Positions 5,219 to 12,396 of a stretch of DNA of 12,396 bases are shown piece by piece. Source of the stretch: JAHDCC01 sp964551835 (lineage in GTDB: Bacteria > Actinomycetota > Acidimicrobiia > Acidimicrobiales > SZUA-35). Each line of letters begins with the position of its first letter. Within the stretch, counting starts at the first letter, position 1. The stretch spans positions 1 through 12,396 of the forward strand of contig CAZKEM010000012.1 in NCBI GenBank assembly GCA_964551835.1, read 5' to 3'. The notes beneath the pieces are model-generated. The model was not told the DNA's origin and did not search any database. It saw only the letters and a list, made by a program, of their open reading frames with translations. A program made the position numbers and the translations under genes.

Positions 5219-7218
5219 CTACTCGGCTCGACCAGGCGCGCGAAAACGCCCGCGATCAGCGGCGACGAAGGTTCCGGCGGACTACAAATCCCCAGGACCC
5301 CCATAATCGGCTTGTGGCACTATTTGTCGTGTTTGTGTTGATAAGCGCCGCCCTGGTAGCGGTTTTGGTCGACATTCAGACCGTCCGCGATGACCACTTG
5401 CGTGACTACGGCGAAAGCCAACGATCACGCACCCGGTCCCTCGACGGCTACCGGGGTGAGATCCTCGATCGTAACGGGTTCGTTTTCGCGTCCTCAACCC
5501 CTAGTTTGAACGTGTTTGCTGACCCGACACTGATCGATGACCCACAGGCAACGGCTGAGATACTTGCTCCTGTGCTGGACACGTCACCGGAACTCCTGGA
5601 GGTTGCGCTCCAACCCGAAAACAAAGACTCCCAGTACGTCAGGCTTGCTCGTTCTGTTGGCGCTGAAACGAGCGACACGATCGAACAGCTTCAAGCCGAC
5701 GAGGATGCGATGGTCGGCATTGTCCTTGAACCGGAGGAACATCGCGTGTACCCGACCGGAGAGGTTGCTCGACCGATCGTTGGTCGGGTGGATCCCGACG
5801 AAAATGGTGTCACAGGTATCGAGAAACAATATGACGAGATTATGGACGGCCAGCCTGGAGTCGAACAGTTTGAAGGCGGTCGCTTTGGTCGAATAAGCGT
5901 TGGAGAGTCGGTTGTTGACCCGGCAACCGACGGCTTTGATGTGATTCTGACGCTGGACCATCGCCTCCAATTCATGGCTGAACAAACCTTGGTTGCTCAC
6001 TGCGAAGAAACTGGGGCTGAGAGTCTGACGGCTGTTATCAGCGAGCCTTCCAGTGGCGAAATTCTGACGATGGCGTCTGTCGATCGTAGTGACGATGGTG
6101 TCTGCGAAGTAGCGGGATACAACCGGGCCCTCGTTGACACCTTCGAGCCGGGCTCAGTTATGAAGCCGATGACCATCGCGGGTTCGGTCAACAGTCTTGG
6201 CTACGACCGTACTACCCCAATTGAAGTCCCACCGAAGATTACGATTGCGAATAAACCATTCGTCGACGATCCGGCGCATCCGGCAGCGATGTTTCCGCTG
6301 TCCCAGATCTTGACGGACTCGATGAACGTCGGAACGATCAAGATGGCTCAGGAACTCGGCGACGACGCTTTATACGGGTACTTCAACAGTTTCGGACTCG
6401 GAAAGTCAACTGGTTTAGGGTTTCAAGGTGAGTCGGTGGGAACCTTACGGAAACCGGGCGATTGGCAGGGTAGTGATTCTGGGTCGATTCCGATCGGCCA
6501 AGGTGTCACCGTCAACGCGACGCAGATCGTCGCAGCCTATAACGTCTTCGCCAACGGTGGAACCTACCAACAACCACTCCTGATAGCGTCGCTGCGTAAC
6601 TCCGAGGGCGAGTCGTTCACCCCAGACCCGCGCCCAACTCACACCGTGATCTCGCCGGAAGCCGCAGCAGAGATGCGCGCCATGCTCCTCGGTGTGGTCG
6701 AAGAAGGAACCGGACAACGGGCAGTAATTCCCGGATACACGGTTGGGGGTAAGACAGGCACAGCTTGGAAGGTATTTGAAGGCGATGACGGCAAACTGTC
6801 CTACGGAGAGCCGGGGAACCGTCGATACGTGGTGACATTTGCTGGGTTGGTTCCCGCTAATGATCCACAGATTTCGATGGCGGTCGTGGTTAACGAACCT
6901 CGAGATGTCTTTGCGCCGACCGCTGGTGCAGTAGCTGCGCCGATCTTCGCCGAGATCGGCCAGGACGCACTTCGAATACTCAGTATTCGGCCGGATGTTC
7001 CCGCCGAAGCAAGCCCCGACCTGGTTCGTGGCGAGCCAGCCCAGCTGCCGGTGCCCGTACCGAAGGCGACCCCAGCGCCAGCGCCAGCCCCTGTCGCTCT
7101 CAAAGAAGTTGATGATGCCGCGGATCCGCCGAATCAGGGCGGGGCCGATGACGAAGAGCCAGTCACTACGGCGGCTCCGACCAGTCCCAGCGAAGAAGTG
7201 ACGAGAGATGATGGCTGA
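5215..7218 (+). CDS. ftsI: Septal peptidoglycan transpeptidase FtsI (PBP3)
   Basis: FtsI, 667 residues, a class B penicillin-binding protein that crosslinks septal peptidoglycan. A basic cytoplasmic tail (RDQRRRRFRR, 13-22) precedes one transmembrane anchor (about 32-53). The pedestal/dimerisation domain begins with YRGEILDRNG (79-88), the usual RGxIxDRNG motif. The transpeptidase domain has SVMK (314-317, catalytic Ser314) in FEPGSVMKP, SMN (369-371) as SxN, and KTGTA (513-517). The C-terminus (about 600-667) is a Pro/Ala and then acidic low-complexity tail without a PASTA domain. The start codon overlaps the ftsL stop (ATGA) and the 3' end overlaps murE by 11 bp, implying tight coupling. 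Penicillins and cephalosporins acylate the Ser of this family. Confidence 0.97.
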   Translation: MTTRLDQARENARDQRRRRFRRTTNPQDPHNRLVALFVVFVLISAALVAVLVDIQTVRDDHLRDYGESQRSRTRSLDGYRGEILDRNGFVFASSTPSLNVFADPTLIDDPQATAEILAPVLDTSPELLEVALQPENKDSQYVRLARSVGAETSDTIEQLQADEDAMVGIVLEPEEHRVYPTGEVARPIVGRVDPDENGVTGIEKQYDEIMDGQPGVEQFEGGRFGRISVGESVVDPATDGFDVILTLDHRLQFMAEQTLVAHCEETGAESLTAVISEPSSGEILTMASVDRSDDGVCEVAGYNRALVDTFEPGSVMKPMTIAGSVNSLGYDRTTPIEVPPKITIANKPFVDDPAHPAAMFPLSQILTDSMNVGTIKMAQELGDDALYGYFNSFGLGKSTGLGFQGESVGTLRKPGDWQGSDSGSIPIGQGVTVNATQIVAAYNVFANGGTYQQPLLIASLRNSEGESFTPDPRPTHTVISPEAAAEMRAMLLGVVEEGTGQRAVIPGYTVGGKTGTAWKVFEGDDGKLSYGEPGNRRYVVTFAGLVPANDPQISMAVVVNEPRDVFAPTAGAVAAPIFAEIGQDALRILSIRPDVPAEASPDLVRGEPAQLPVPVPKATPAPAPAPVALKEVDDAADPPNQGGADDEEPVTTAAPTSPSEEVTRDDG

Positions 7219-8641
7219 TTCACTGACGGGCCTGACGGTGGCGGAGCTCTCCGCCGAGACAGGTATCGAATTTAGTAGCGATCTTTCTGCGACCGAGCTT
7301 CAAACAACCAAGATTGTAGACGCAACCCACGACTCCAGGTCGGTTCGACCCGGCTCGCTTTTTTGCGCGATTCCGGGTGAGGTCGTTGATGGTCACGAGT
7401 TCGTCGACTCAGCTGTATCTTCGGGCGCGGCTGGCCTGCTGGTCGAGAGAGAACTCTCGGTCGACATCCCACAATTCGTGGTCGAAGACACCCGCCGTTC
7501 GATGGGTAATTTCGCGAGTGCGATCCACAGAAATCCATCTGAAGACATCTCGGTCGTCGGGGTGACGGGAACAAACGGCAAGTCGTCTTTTGTCCAGATT
7601 CTCAGTGATATTTGGAAGGCCGCTGGTATGGCCGGCGAGACATATGGGACGGTCAACGGAACCCGGACCACGCCTGAGTCTTCGGACCTTCAGCGAATGC
7701 TCCGAGCATCTGTCGATGCTGGCAAACAAGCAGTTGCGATGGAAGTATCTTCCCATGCGTTATCGCTCGGCCGTGTAATCGGGACCACTTTTGCCGCAGG
7801 AGTATTCACCAATTTAGGTCACGACCACCTGGATTTTCACGGCACGATGGCTGACTATTTCGAGGCAAAAGCAATGCTTTTTGACCCTTCGCTCGTTCGA
7901 GTCGGGGTCATCAATGCTGACGACCCAAACGGTGTCAAGCTTCTTGAACGGTCGATGGTCGATGTCGTTCCGTATCAGCTCAGCGATGCCAAGGAACTTC
8001 AAGTGAGGGGAGCGACGACGTCGTTTCGCTGGCGTGACGTGCCGATCGAGCTCCACTTGGCCGGACTGCACAACGTCTCCAACGCCCTCGCAGCAGCTAC
8101 GGTCGCAGAGGTCCTAGGCCTATCAACGACCACCATTGCCGACGGACTATGTGCCACTTCACCGGTTCGCGGAAGATTCGAATTTGTCGACGTCGGCCAG
8201 CCGTTCAGCGTCGCCGTTGACTACGCCCACACTCCGGACGCGTTGACTGCTGCGCTCAAGGCTGCCAGGTCATTGGTCGCTGACGGTCAGGTGTGGCTAG
8301 TGTTCGGCTGCGGTGGCGACCGGGACAAGAACAAACGTCCAATCATGGGCCAAGTCGCCGAAGAATACGCTGATCATGTGATTATTACGACCGACAACCC
8401 AAGATCTGAAGAACCGGAGATCATCGTAGAGGAGATCCTCTCGACCACGCCCGTCTCAAAGTGGGTGACTGTCGAACCGGATCGGGAGTTGGCGATCCAA
8501 CAAGCCATAGCTAATGCGGGCGACAATGACCTAGTCTTGATAGCCGGGAAGGGTCACGAAACCGAGCAGATTATAGGTGATGTGGTTTCCCACTTTGATG
8601 ACCGCGAGGTCGTCTTAAGGGCATTGGGAGTTTCTACATGA
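7208..8641 (+). CDS. murE: UDP-MurNAc-tripeptide synthetase MurE, meso-DAP type
   Basis: MurE, 477 residues, normal length, a cytoplasmic Mur ligase adding the third stem-peptide residue to UDP-MurNAc-L-Ala-D-Glu. DNPRSEEP (396-403) is the DNPR signature of meso-diaminopimelate-specific enzymes, so the wall is predicted to be DAP type. Other motifs are HDSRSVRPGSLF (41-52), P-loop GVTGTNGKSS (118-127), EVSSHAL (179-185), DHLDFHGT (206-213), the probable carbamylated lysine K221 in EAKAMLF, DYAHTPDAL (338-346), GCGGDRDKNKRP (367-378) and GKGHE (447-451). The P-loop has GKSS where most Mur ligases have GKTT. Two consecutive ATGs (7208, 7211) could start the protein. It overlaps ftsI by 11 bp and mraY by ATGA. 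Confidence 0.96.
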   Translation: MMADSLTGLTVAELSAETGIEFSSDLSATELQTTKIVDATHDSRSVRPGSLFCAIPGEVVDGHEFVDSAVSSGAAGLLVERELSVDIPQFVVEDTRRSMGNFASAIHRNPSEDISVVGVTGTNGKSSFVQILSDIWKAAGMAGETYGTVNGTRTTPESSDLQRMLRASVDAGKQAVAMEVSSHALSLGRVIGTTFAAGVFTNLGHDHLDFHGTMADYFEAKAMLFDPSLVRVGVINADDPNGVKLLERSMVDVVPYQLSDAKELQVRGATTSFRWRDVPIELHLAGLHNVSNALAAATVAEVLGLSTTTIADGLCATSPVRGRFEFVDVGQPFSVAVDYAHTPDALTAALKAARSLVADGQVWLVFGCGGDRDKNKRPIMGQVAEEYADHVIITTDNPRSEEPEIIVEEILSTTPVSKWVTVEPDRELAIQQAIANAGDNDLVLIAGKGHETEQIIGDVVSHFDDREVVLRALGVST

Positions 8642-9714
8642 TTCGTTTGTTAATCGCTGCTGGTCTGGCTTTTGGATTGTCAGCACTGCTCACGCGACTA
8701 CTCATTGACATTTTGACGCGTAACGAAATAGGTCAGCCGATTCGCGAAGATGGTCCTCAGGGGCATATGACGAAGTCTGGCACGCCAACGATGGGAGGCC
8801 TCGCTATCGTCATCGGCGCAGCCGTTGGCTATTTCGGGAGTTGGGGAATAGGTAGATTCGTAGCTTCTCAGCGAGAGGATGTCGTTTCCGGCGGAACATT
8901 TACCCGGTCCGGATTACTGGTGCTTGGTACCATCCTCGCCGCGGCCGTAGTTGGCTTTCTCGATGACTGGATAAAAGTCAGTCGAGAACGGAATCTTGGA
9001 CTGAACGCCAAACTTAAAACAGCAGGTCTACTCGGAGTGGCGATCGGCTTCGCAGTCCTAGCCGTAACGTTCACAGGCGTCCGGACCGAGGTTTCGTTTG
9101 CCCGTTACGAATATCCAGGCTTTGATTTAGGCCCGATCGGTTGGGTTGTCTGGGCCGTAATTCTGATCTATGCATGTTCAAACGCCGTGAACCTGACCAA
9201 CGGTTTGGACGGGTTGGCGGCTGGATCAGGGATACTCTCGTTTGGCGCATTTACCCTCATCGGGTTCTGGATATTCCGCCAAGGTGAACAGATACCTGAT
9301 GTGTATGACGTCCCCCACGCTCTAGACTTGACGGTCGTATCCGTGGCAATGATGGCAGCCAGTGCTGGATTTCTTTGGTTCAATGCTGCTCCAGCCGAGA
9401 TCTTTATGGGCGACACTGGCTCGCTCGCCATCGGCACAGCGCTTGCATCGTTGGCCTTGATGACAAATACTCACCTCCTGTTACCCATCATCGGGGCGAT
9501 CTACGTTATTGAAACGAGTTCGGTGATGCTGCAAATCGGTTTCTTCAAGATCACCAAAGGTAGGCGGCTATTTCGTATGGCCCCAATTCACCATCACTTT
9601 GAAATTAAAGGCTGGCAGGAGACGAAGGTAATAATTAGGTTTTGGCTTATCGGTGGAGCAATGACCATGCTTGCGCTTGGTTTGTTTTACGCTGACTATA
9701 GGACGACACAATGA
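8638..9714 (+). CDS. mraY: Phospho-MurNAc-pentapeptide transferase MraY
   Basis: MraY, 358 residues, normal length, a multi-pass membrane enzyme. It transfers phospho-MurNAc-pentapeptide from UDP to undecaprenyl phosphate, making lipid I. Motifs include GTPTMGG (48-54), the catalytic Asp pair FLDDWIK (107-113), NAVNLTNGLDGLA (182-194), FMGDTGSLA (256-264) with the third catalytic Asp, and MAPIHHHFE (314-322). Roughly ten hydrophobic segments are visible. The usual NLTDGLDG reads NLTNGLDG here (Asn188). ATG overlaps the murE stop and the stop overlaps murD, both as ATGA. murF is expected between murE and mraY in most dcw clusters but is absent. Confidence 0.97.
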   Translation: MIRLLIAAGLAFGLSALLTRLLIDILTRNEIGQPIREDGPQGHMTKSGTPTMGGLAIVIGAAVGYFGSWGIGRFVASQREDVVSGGTFTRSGLLVLGTILAAAVVGFLDDWIKVSRERNLGLNAKLKTAGLLGVAIGFAVLAVTFTGVRTEVSFARYEYPGFDLGPIGWVVWAVILIYACSNAVNLTNGLDGLAAGSGILSFGAFTLIGFWIFRQGEQIPDVYDVPHALDLTVVSVAMMAASAGFLWFNAAPAEIFMGDTGSLAIGTALASLALMTNTHLLLPIIGAIYVIETSSVMLQIGFFKITKGRRLFRMAPIHHHFEIKGWQETKVIIRFWLIGGAMTMLALGLFYADYRTTQ

Positions 9715-11048
9715 TGCCCGGCGGCGTGGACCTCAATCTTGATGCTCCGGTTCTCGTCGGGTTTGGCGTTACTGGCCAGGCTGTCTGCCAGGCGTTGGTC
9801 AAGCGCTCCTTTAAACCTAACGTTGTCGATGACCGGCCATCCGACACGTCCAAATTTATTGCCTCTTCCCAAGGGGTTGAATTAGTTGAGGCGCCATCTA
9901 AACCACAGCTGGATGAGATCATCTCCGGTGCTTCGATACTGTTGCCAAGCCCAGGGGTACCCGATTCACATCCCTGCTTTGCCGCGGCAACAGAACATGG
10001 CGTTCCGATCGCAAGCGAGTTTGACCTAGCCCAAATGTGGGATAGCCGGCCGTTGCTAACCGTGACCGGTACCAACGGAAAGACCACGGTTACTCTGCTA
10101 GTCGCTGATGCGTTGAACCAGTCTGGCGTTACCGCAGTCGCAGTTGGAAATACAGACGTTCCTCTCGTTGCTGCGATCGACGACGAAAACGTTGATGCCT
10201 TCGTCGTAGAGGCTTCCTCGTTCAGGTTGGGGCACAGCTATGGGTTCGCCCCTCAGGTTTCTTGTTGGCTCAACTTCGCTCCCGACCATCTGGACGCTCA
10301 CGCGTCATTCGAATCCTATAAAGCAGCGAAAGCGTCTATCTGGAGTAATCGACCTGGAGACAGCATCGCGATCGCAAACGCTGACGACGCGGTCGTTGCC
10401 GATCTAGCTCCGATGGATGCGTTGATGTTCTCACTGAATGATCCAGCGGCGACGTGGCATGTAGCGGATGGTCAGCTGGTCGGACCCGGTGGACCCTTTG
10501 TTCGGGTCGACTCGCTTCAACGTTGTCAGCCTCACGATCTCGCCAACGCGTTGGCAGCGGCGGCGGTCGCCCATGCGGGTGGTGCCTCGATGGACGCGAT
10601 CACCAACGTCGTTAAGGCCTTCAGCGGATTCCGACATCGTGTCGAACTCGTTGGAACATGGGATGACGTCGCCTGGTACAACGATTCGAAAGCGACGGTC
10701 CCCCATGCTACCCGTAGCGCAGTCGCCGGATTTGAATCGGTGGTGTTGATTGCCGGTGGTCGAAACAAGGGCCTTGATCTATCGGAACTTAGACAGGCGA
10801 TTCCGCCTGTGCGGGCGGTGGTGGCGACCGGCGATGCGGCGCCAGAAATAACGAAGGTCTTTGCCGGACATGTCCCGGTTGAGGTGGCGGAAACAATGGC
10901 GGCTGCGGTAAGTACTGCGGCCGATCTGTCCCAACAAGGAGATGTTGTTGTGCTTTCCCCCGGCTGTACCTCATTTGACTGGTATTCGTCCTATACGGAC
11001 AGAGGAAACGACTTTTGTGACCTCGTCCGGAAAAGGCATGGCGCCTGA
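9711..11048 (+). CDS. murD: UDP-MurNAc-L-Ala--D-Glu ligase MurD
   Basis: MurD, 445 residues, normal length, a cytoplasmic ligase that adds D-glutamate to UDP-MurNAc-L-Ala. The N-terminal Rossmann loop is VGFGVTGQA (16-24). The ATPase domain has the P-loop TGTNGKTT (119-126), EASSFRL (167-173, family ASSFQL) and NFAPDHLDAH (188-197), with a probable carbamylated lysine in YKAAKASIW. The C-terminal domain shows YNDSKATVPHAT (323-334), IAGGRNKGLD (347-356) and LSPGCTSFD (415-423, usually LSPACASFD). Two ATGs (9711, 9714) are possible; the first overlaps the mraY stop. The stop overlaps ftsW by one base (TGATG). The biosynthetic order MurD then MurE is not reflected in the gene order, as is common. 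Confidence 0.97.
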   Translation: MMPGGVDLNLDAPVLVGFGVTGQAVCQALVKRSFKPNVVDDRPSDTSKFIASSQGVELVEAPSKPQLDEIISGASILLPSPGVPDSHPCFAAATEHGVPIASEFDLAQMWDSRPLLTVTGTNGKTTVTLLVADALNQSGVTAVAVGNTDVPLVAAIDDENVDAFVVEASSFRLGHSYGFAPQVSCWLNFAPDHLDAHASFESYKAAKASIWSNRPGDSIAIANADDAVVADLAPMDALMFSLNDPAATWHVADGQLVGPGGPFVRVDSLQRCQPHDLANALAAAAVAHAGGASMDAITNVVKAFSGFRHRVELVGTWDDVAWYNDSKATVPHATRSAVAGFESVVLIAGGRNKGLDLSELRQAIPPVRAVVATGDAAPEITKVFAGHVPVEVAETMAAAVSTAADLSQQGDVVVLSPGCTSFDWYSSYTDRGNDFCDLVRKRHGA

Positions 11049-12396
11049 TGGCTAGCTCACCCAAACCTACAGCGGTCTCAGCGAAGCGTCGCAAGAGATC
11101 TGCCAAAGCTAAACGGCAGCCGTCTGGACAGACGGTGCTGGACCTGACCACCAAGGATGGACCTCGGCGAGCAACGTCGCGTTCAACAGGGAAGAGGTCC
11201 TCGTCAACCCGCTCAAACTCACGTAGCCGGAAGACTCGTTCTACGGATGGTTCTAGGTCTGGATCGGCAAAAAGAAAGGCAGCGTCGTCGAATTCCCGTT
11301 CCACCAAACGTGTGGCGGCCAAAGATGCACGCTCGGGCAGTAAGACTGCGGTCAAGAAGGTGTCGAGGGCAGCGCAAGCTCGAACCAGGGCTGATCAGAA
11401 GCATGAACAGCTATCGATACTTGATTCGACTTCGGCGCCAACTAGGTCGAAACGATCGAAGGACGCGAATTCCAAGGGTGCTACCTCACGAGGCTCGACC
11501 TCAAAACGCTCGACCTCAAAACGCTCGACCTCAAAGCGTGCAAGCTCAAAACCGTCGACTTCAAAGCGTGCAAGCTCAAAACCCTCGACTTCGAAGTCGA
11601 CGTCTCGCCGGGCGAAATCGTCAGAAGGTCCAACAAGTTCCCCAAAATCGCGCCCAGGCTCAAAGAAAACGGCGAGTCGACGCGCTGGGTCGAAGGCCCG
11701 CCAGAGCGGTGTAAGGTCGAGGGTAAGTGAACGTCCGAGCCGAAAGTCCCCAGCGGCGACACTCCGGCAGCAGAAGCAGATGTTGGTGCCCCGGGTACGC
11801 AACTCTGTTCTGGCTAAGAAACTTCCGGTCACCGAATCGGGAGAGCGTCTTGGGTGGCGGATCACCGTCGTCGTTGGCTCCCTTGTGCTTTTTGGTCTGG
11901 TGATGGTGCTGTCGGCTTCTTCAGTAACCAGCCTCTACGAACTGGGGGACTCGCCATTCTTTCAGTTCAAACGCCAACTGGCTTGGGCCGGGATCGGAGC
12001 GGTCTGTTTTGTCGTTGCTAGTCGAATGGACTATCGACGTCTACGAACGATCATCGGGCCGTTGCTTGTGCTCTGCGCTGCAATGATGGTAGCGGTACTG
12101 TTGCCAGGCGTCGGTACTACCGCAGGCGGCTCGACTAGATGGCTTGGGTTTGGACCGTTCCTAATGCAACCTTCTGAACTGGTAAAACTCGCAGTCATCG
12201 TTGTGGCCGCCGACTTACTAACTCGCCGAGAGCGCCGAATGGATCGACCCGAACTCACGGTTCATCCAATCATGTTCATGGTGATTTTCTTCTCTGCTCT
12301 TCTCCTGCTCCAGCCGAAGCTAGGGACTGCGTTGATCTTGGCAGCGGTCAGCTTTTTGATGCTGTTTATCGCCGGCGCTCCAATAAAGAGTGTTGC
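11048..12396 (+). CDS. ftsW: Septal glycosyltransferase FtsW with long Ser/Lys/Arg-rich N-terminus, partial
   Basis: An open frame of 449 codons running off the right edge. From about residue 270 it is a SEDS-family protein, the lipid II polymerase that works with FtsI. TM1 ends in MVLSASSV (286-293), then comes the extracellular loop segment GGSTRWLGFGPFLMQPSELVKL (361-382) with the family QPSEL motif, then LLLQPKLGTALIL (419-431). Residues 1-270 form a cytoplasmic low-complexity region rich in Ser, Lys, Arg and Thr, with a 5-residue repeat at 150-184. The ATG at 11048 overlaps the murD stop and lacks any intervening stop. A shorter form from ATG 11780 (Met245) is possible and would be of conventional FtsW size. 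The motif QPKLG replaces the usual QPDLG. The catalytic loop lies beyond the window. Confidence 0.93.
   Translation, partial: MASSPKPTAVSAKRRKRSAKAKRQPSGQTVLDLTTKDGPRRATSRSTGKRSSSTRSNSRSRKTRSTDGSRSGSAKRKAASSNSRSTKRVAAKDARSGSKTAVKKVSRAAQARTRADQKHEQLSILDSTSAPTRSKRSKDANSKGATSRGSTSKRSTSKRSTSKRASSKPSTSKRASSKPSTSKSTSRRAKSSEGPTSSPKSRPGSKKTASRRAGSKARQSGVRSRVSERPSRKSPAATLRQQKQMLVPRVRNSVLAKKLPVTESGERLGWRITVVVGSLVLFGLVMVLSASSVTSLYELGDSPFFQFKRQLAWAGIGAVCFVVASRMDYRRLRTIIGPLLVLCAAMMVAVLLPGVGTTAGGSTRWLGFGPFLMQPSELVKLAVIVVAADLLTRRERRMDRPELTVHPIMFMVIFFSALLLLQPKLGTALILAAVSFLMLFIAGAPIKSV
11493..11597 (+). repeat. Seven 15-bp tandem repeats inside ftsW
   Basis: The unit GCTCGACCTCAAAAC and its variants occur seven times head to tail. 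The first three copies are nearly identical. The last four form two 30-bp double units (GTGCAAGCTCAAAAC followed by a CGTCGACTTCAAAGC-like unit). The period is a multiple of three and encodes STSKR, ASSKP and similar pentapeptides (residues 150-184). The high DNA identity suggests recent expansion by slippage or unequal exchange, so copy number may vary between strains. Confidence 0.85.

Noticed and set aside
11157..11865. Long ORFs in other frames over the ftsW extension, 185 codons on plus and 156 on minus
   Set aside because: The low-complexity sequence and 15-bp repeats keep all frames open. Only the frame starting at 11048 continues into the FtsW membrane domain.

Overview
The window is a chromosomal segment of a bacterium with the dcw (division and cell wall) cluster. 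The likely source is an actinobacterium (Actinomycetota), possibly a moderate-GC lineage such as Acidimicrobiia. This placement is inference. It rests on the mraZ-rsmH-ftsL-ftsI-murE-mraY-murD-ftsW order, a meso-DAP-type MurE, an actinobacterial-type lipoate-ligase-like protein, and a Gram-positive/actinobacterial-type LexA box. No rRNA, tRNA, CRISPR array or insertion sequence was recognised.

Left part, minus strand (1-2548): the 5' part of a MoxR-family AAA+ ATPase runs off the left edge. Next comes a stretch of about 570 bp (728-1295) with no convincing gene but with a clear long-range inverted repeat. An HNH endonuclease and a lipoate/biotin-ligase-family protein follow, transcribed in the order lplA-like then HNH, away from the dcw cluster.

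Control region (2549-2935): this divergent intergenic stretch is unusually rich in signals. It holds three CGCCCC units at exactly 10-bp spacing, resembling the phasing of MraZ operators. It also holds a perfect 16-bp palindrome containing a textbook CGAAC-N4-GTTCG LexA (SOS) box. A good sigma-70-type promoter points at mraZ, and two GC-rich stem-loops lie at the predicted 5' end of the mraZ mRNA.

Right part, plus strand (2936-12396): mraZ (TTG start), a 218-bp structured spacer, then rsmH (mraW), ftsL-like, ftsI, murE, mraY, murD and the first 449 codons of ftsW. From rsmH on, every junction overlaps (ATGA, TGATG or an 11-bp overlap). The one apparent gap, rsmH to ftsL, is bridged by a 13-codon ORF that overlaps both neighbours. 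The products make and insert septal peptidoglycan. MurE and MurD build the UDP-MurNAc peptide, MraY makes lipid I, FtsW polymerises and FtsI crosslinks the strands, and FtsL links them to the divisome. MraZ is the operon regulator and RsmH methylates 16S rRNA. murF, usually between murE and mraY, is absent here.

The most unusual points are the LexA box beside the dcw promoter, the 13-codon coupling ORF, the long Ser/Arg/Lys-rich cytoplasmic extensions on both FtsL and FtsW (the FtsW one with a 15-bp tandem repeat), and an Asp-to-Lys change in a conserved FtsW motif.
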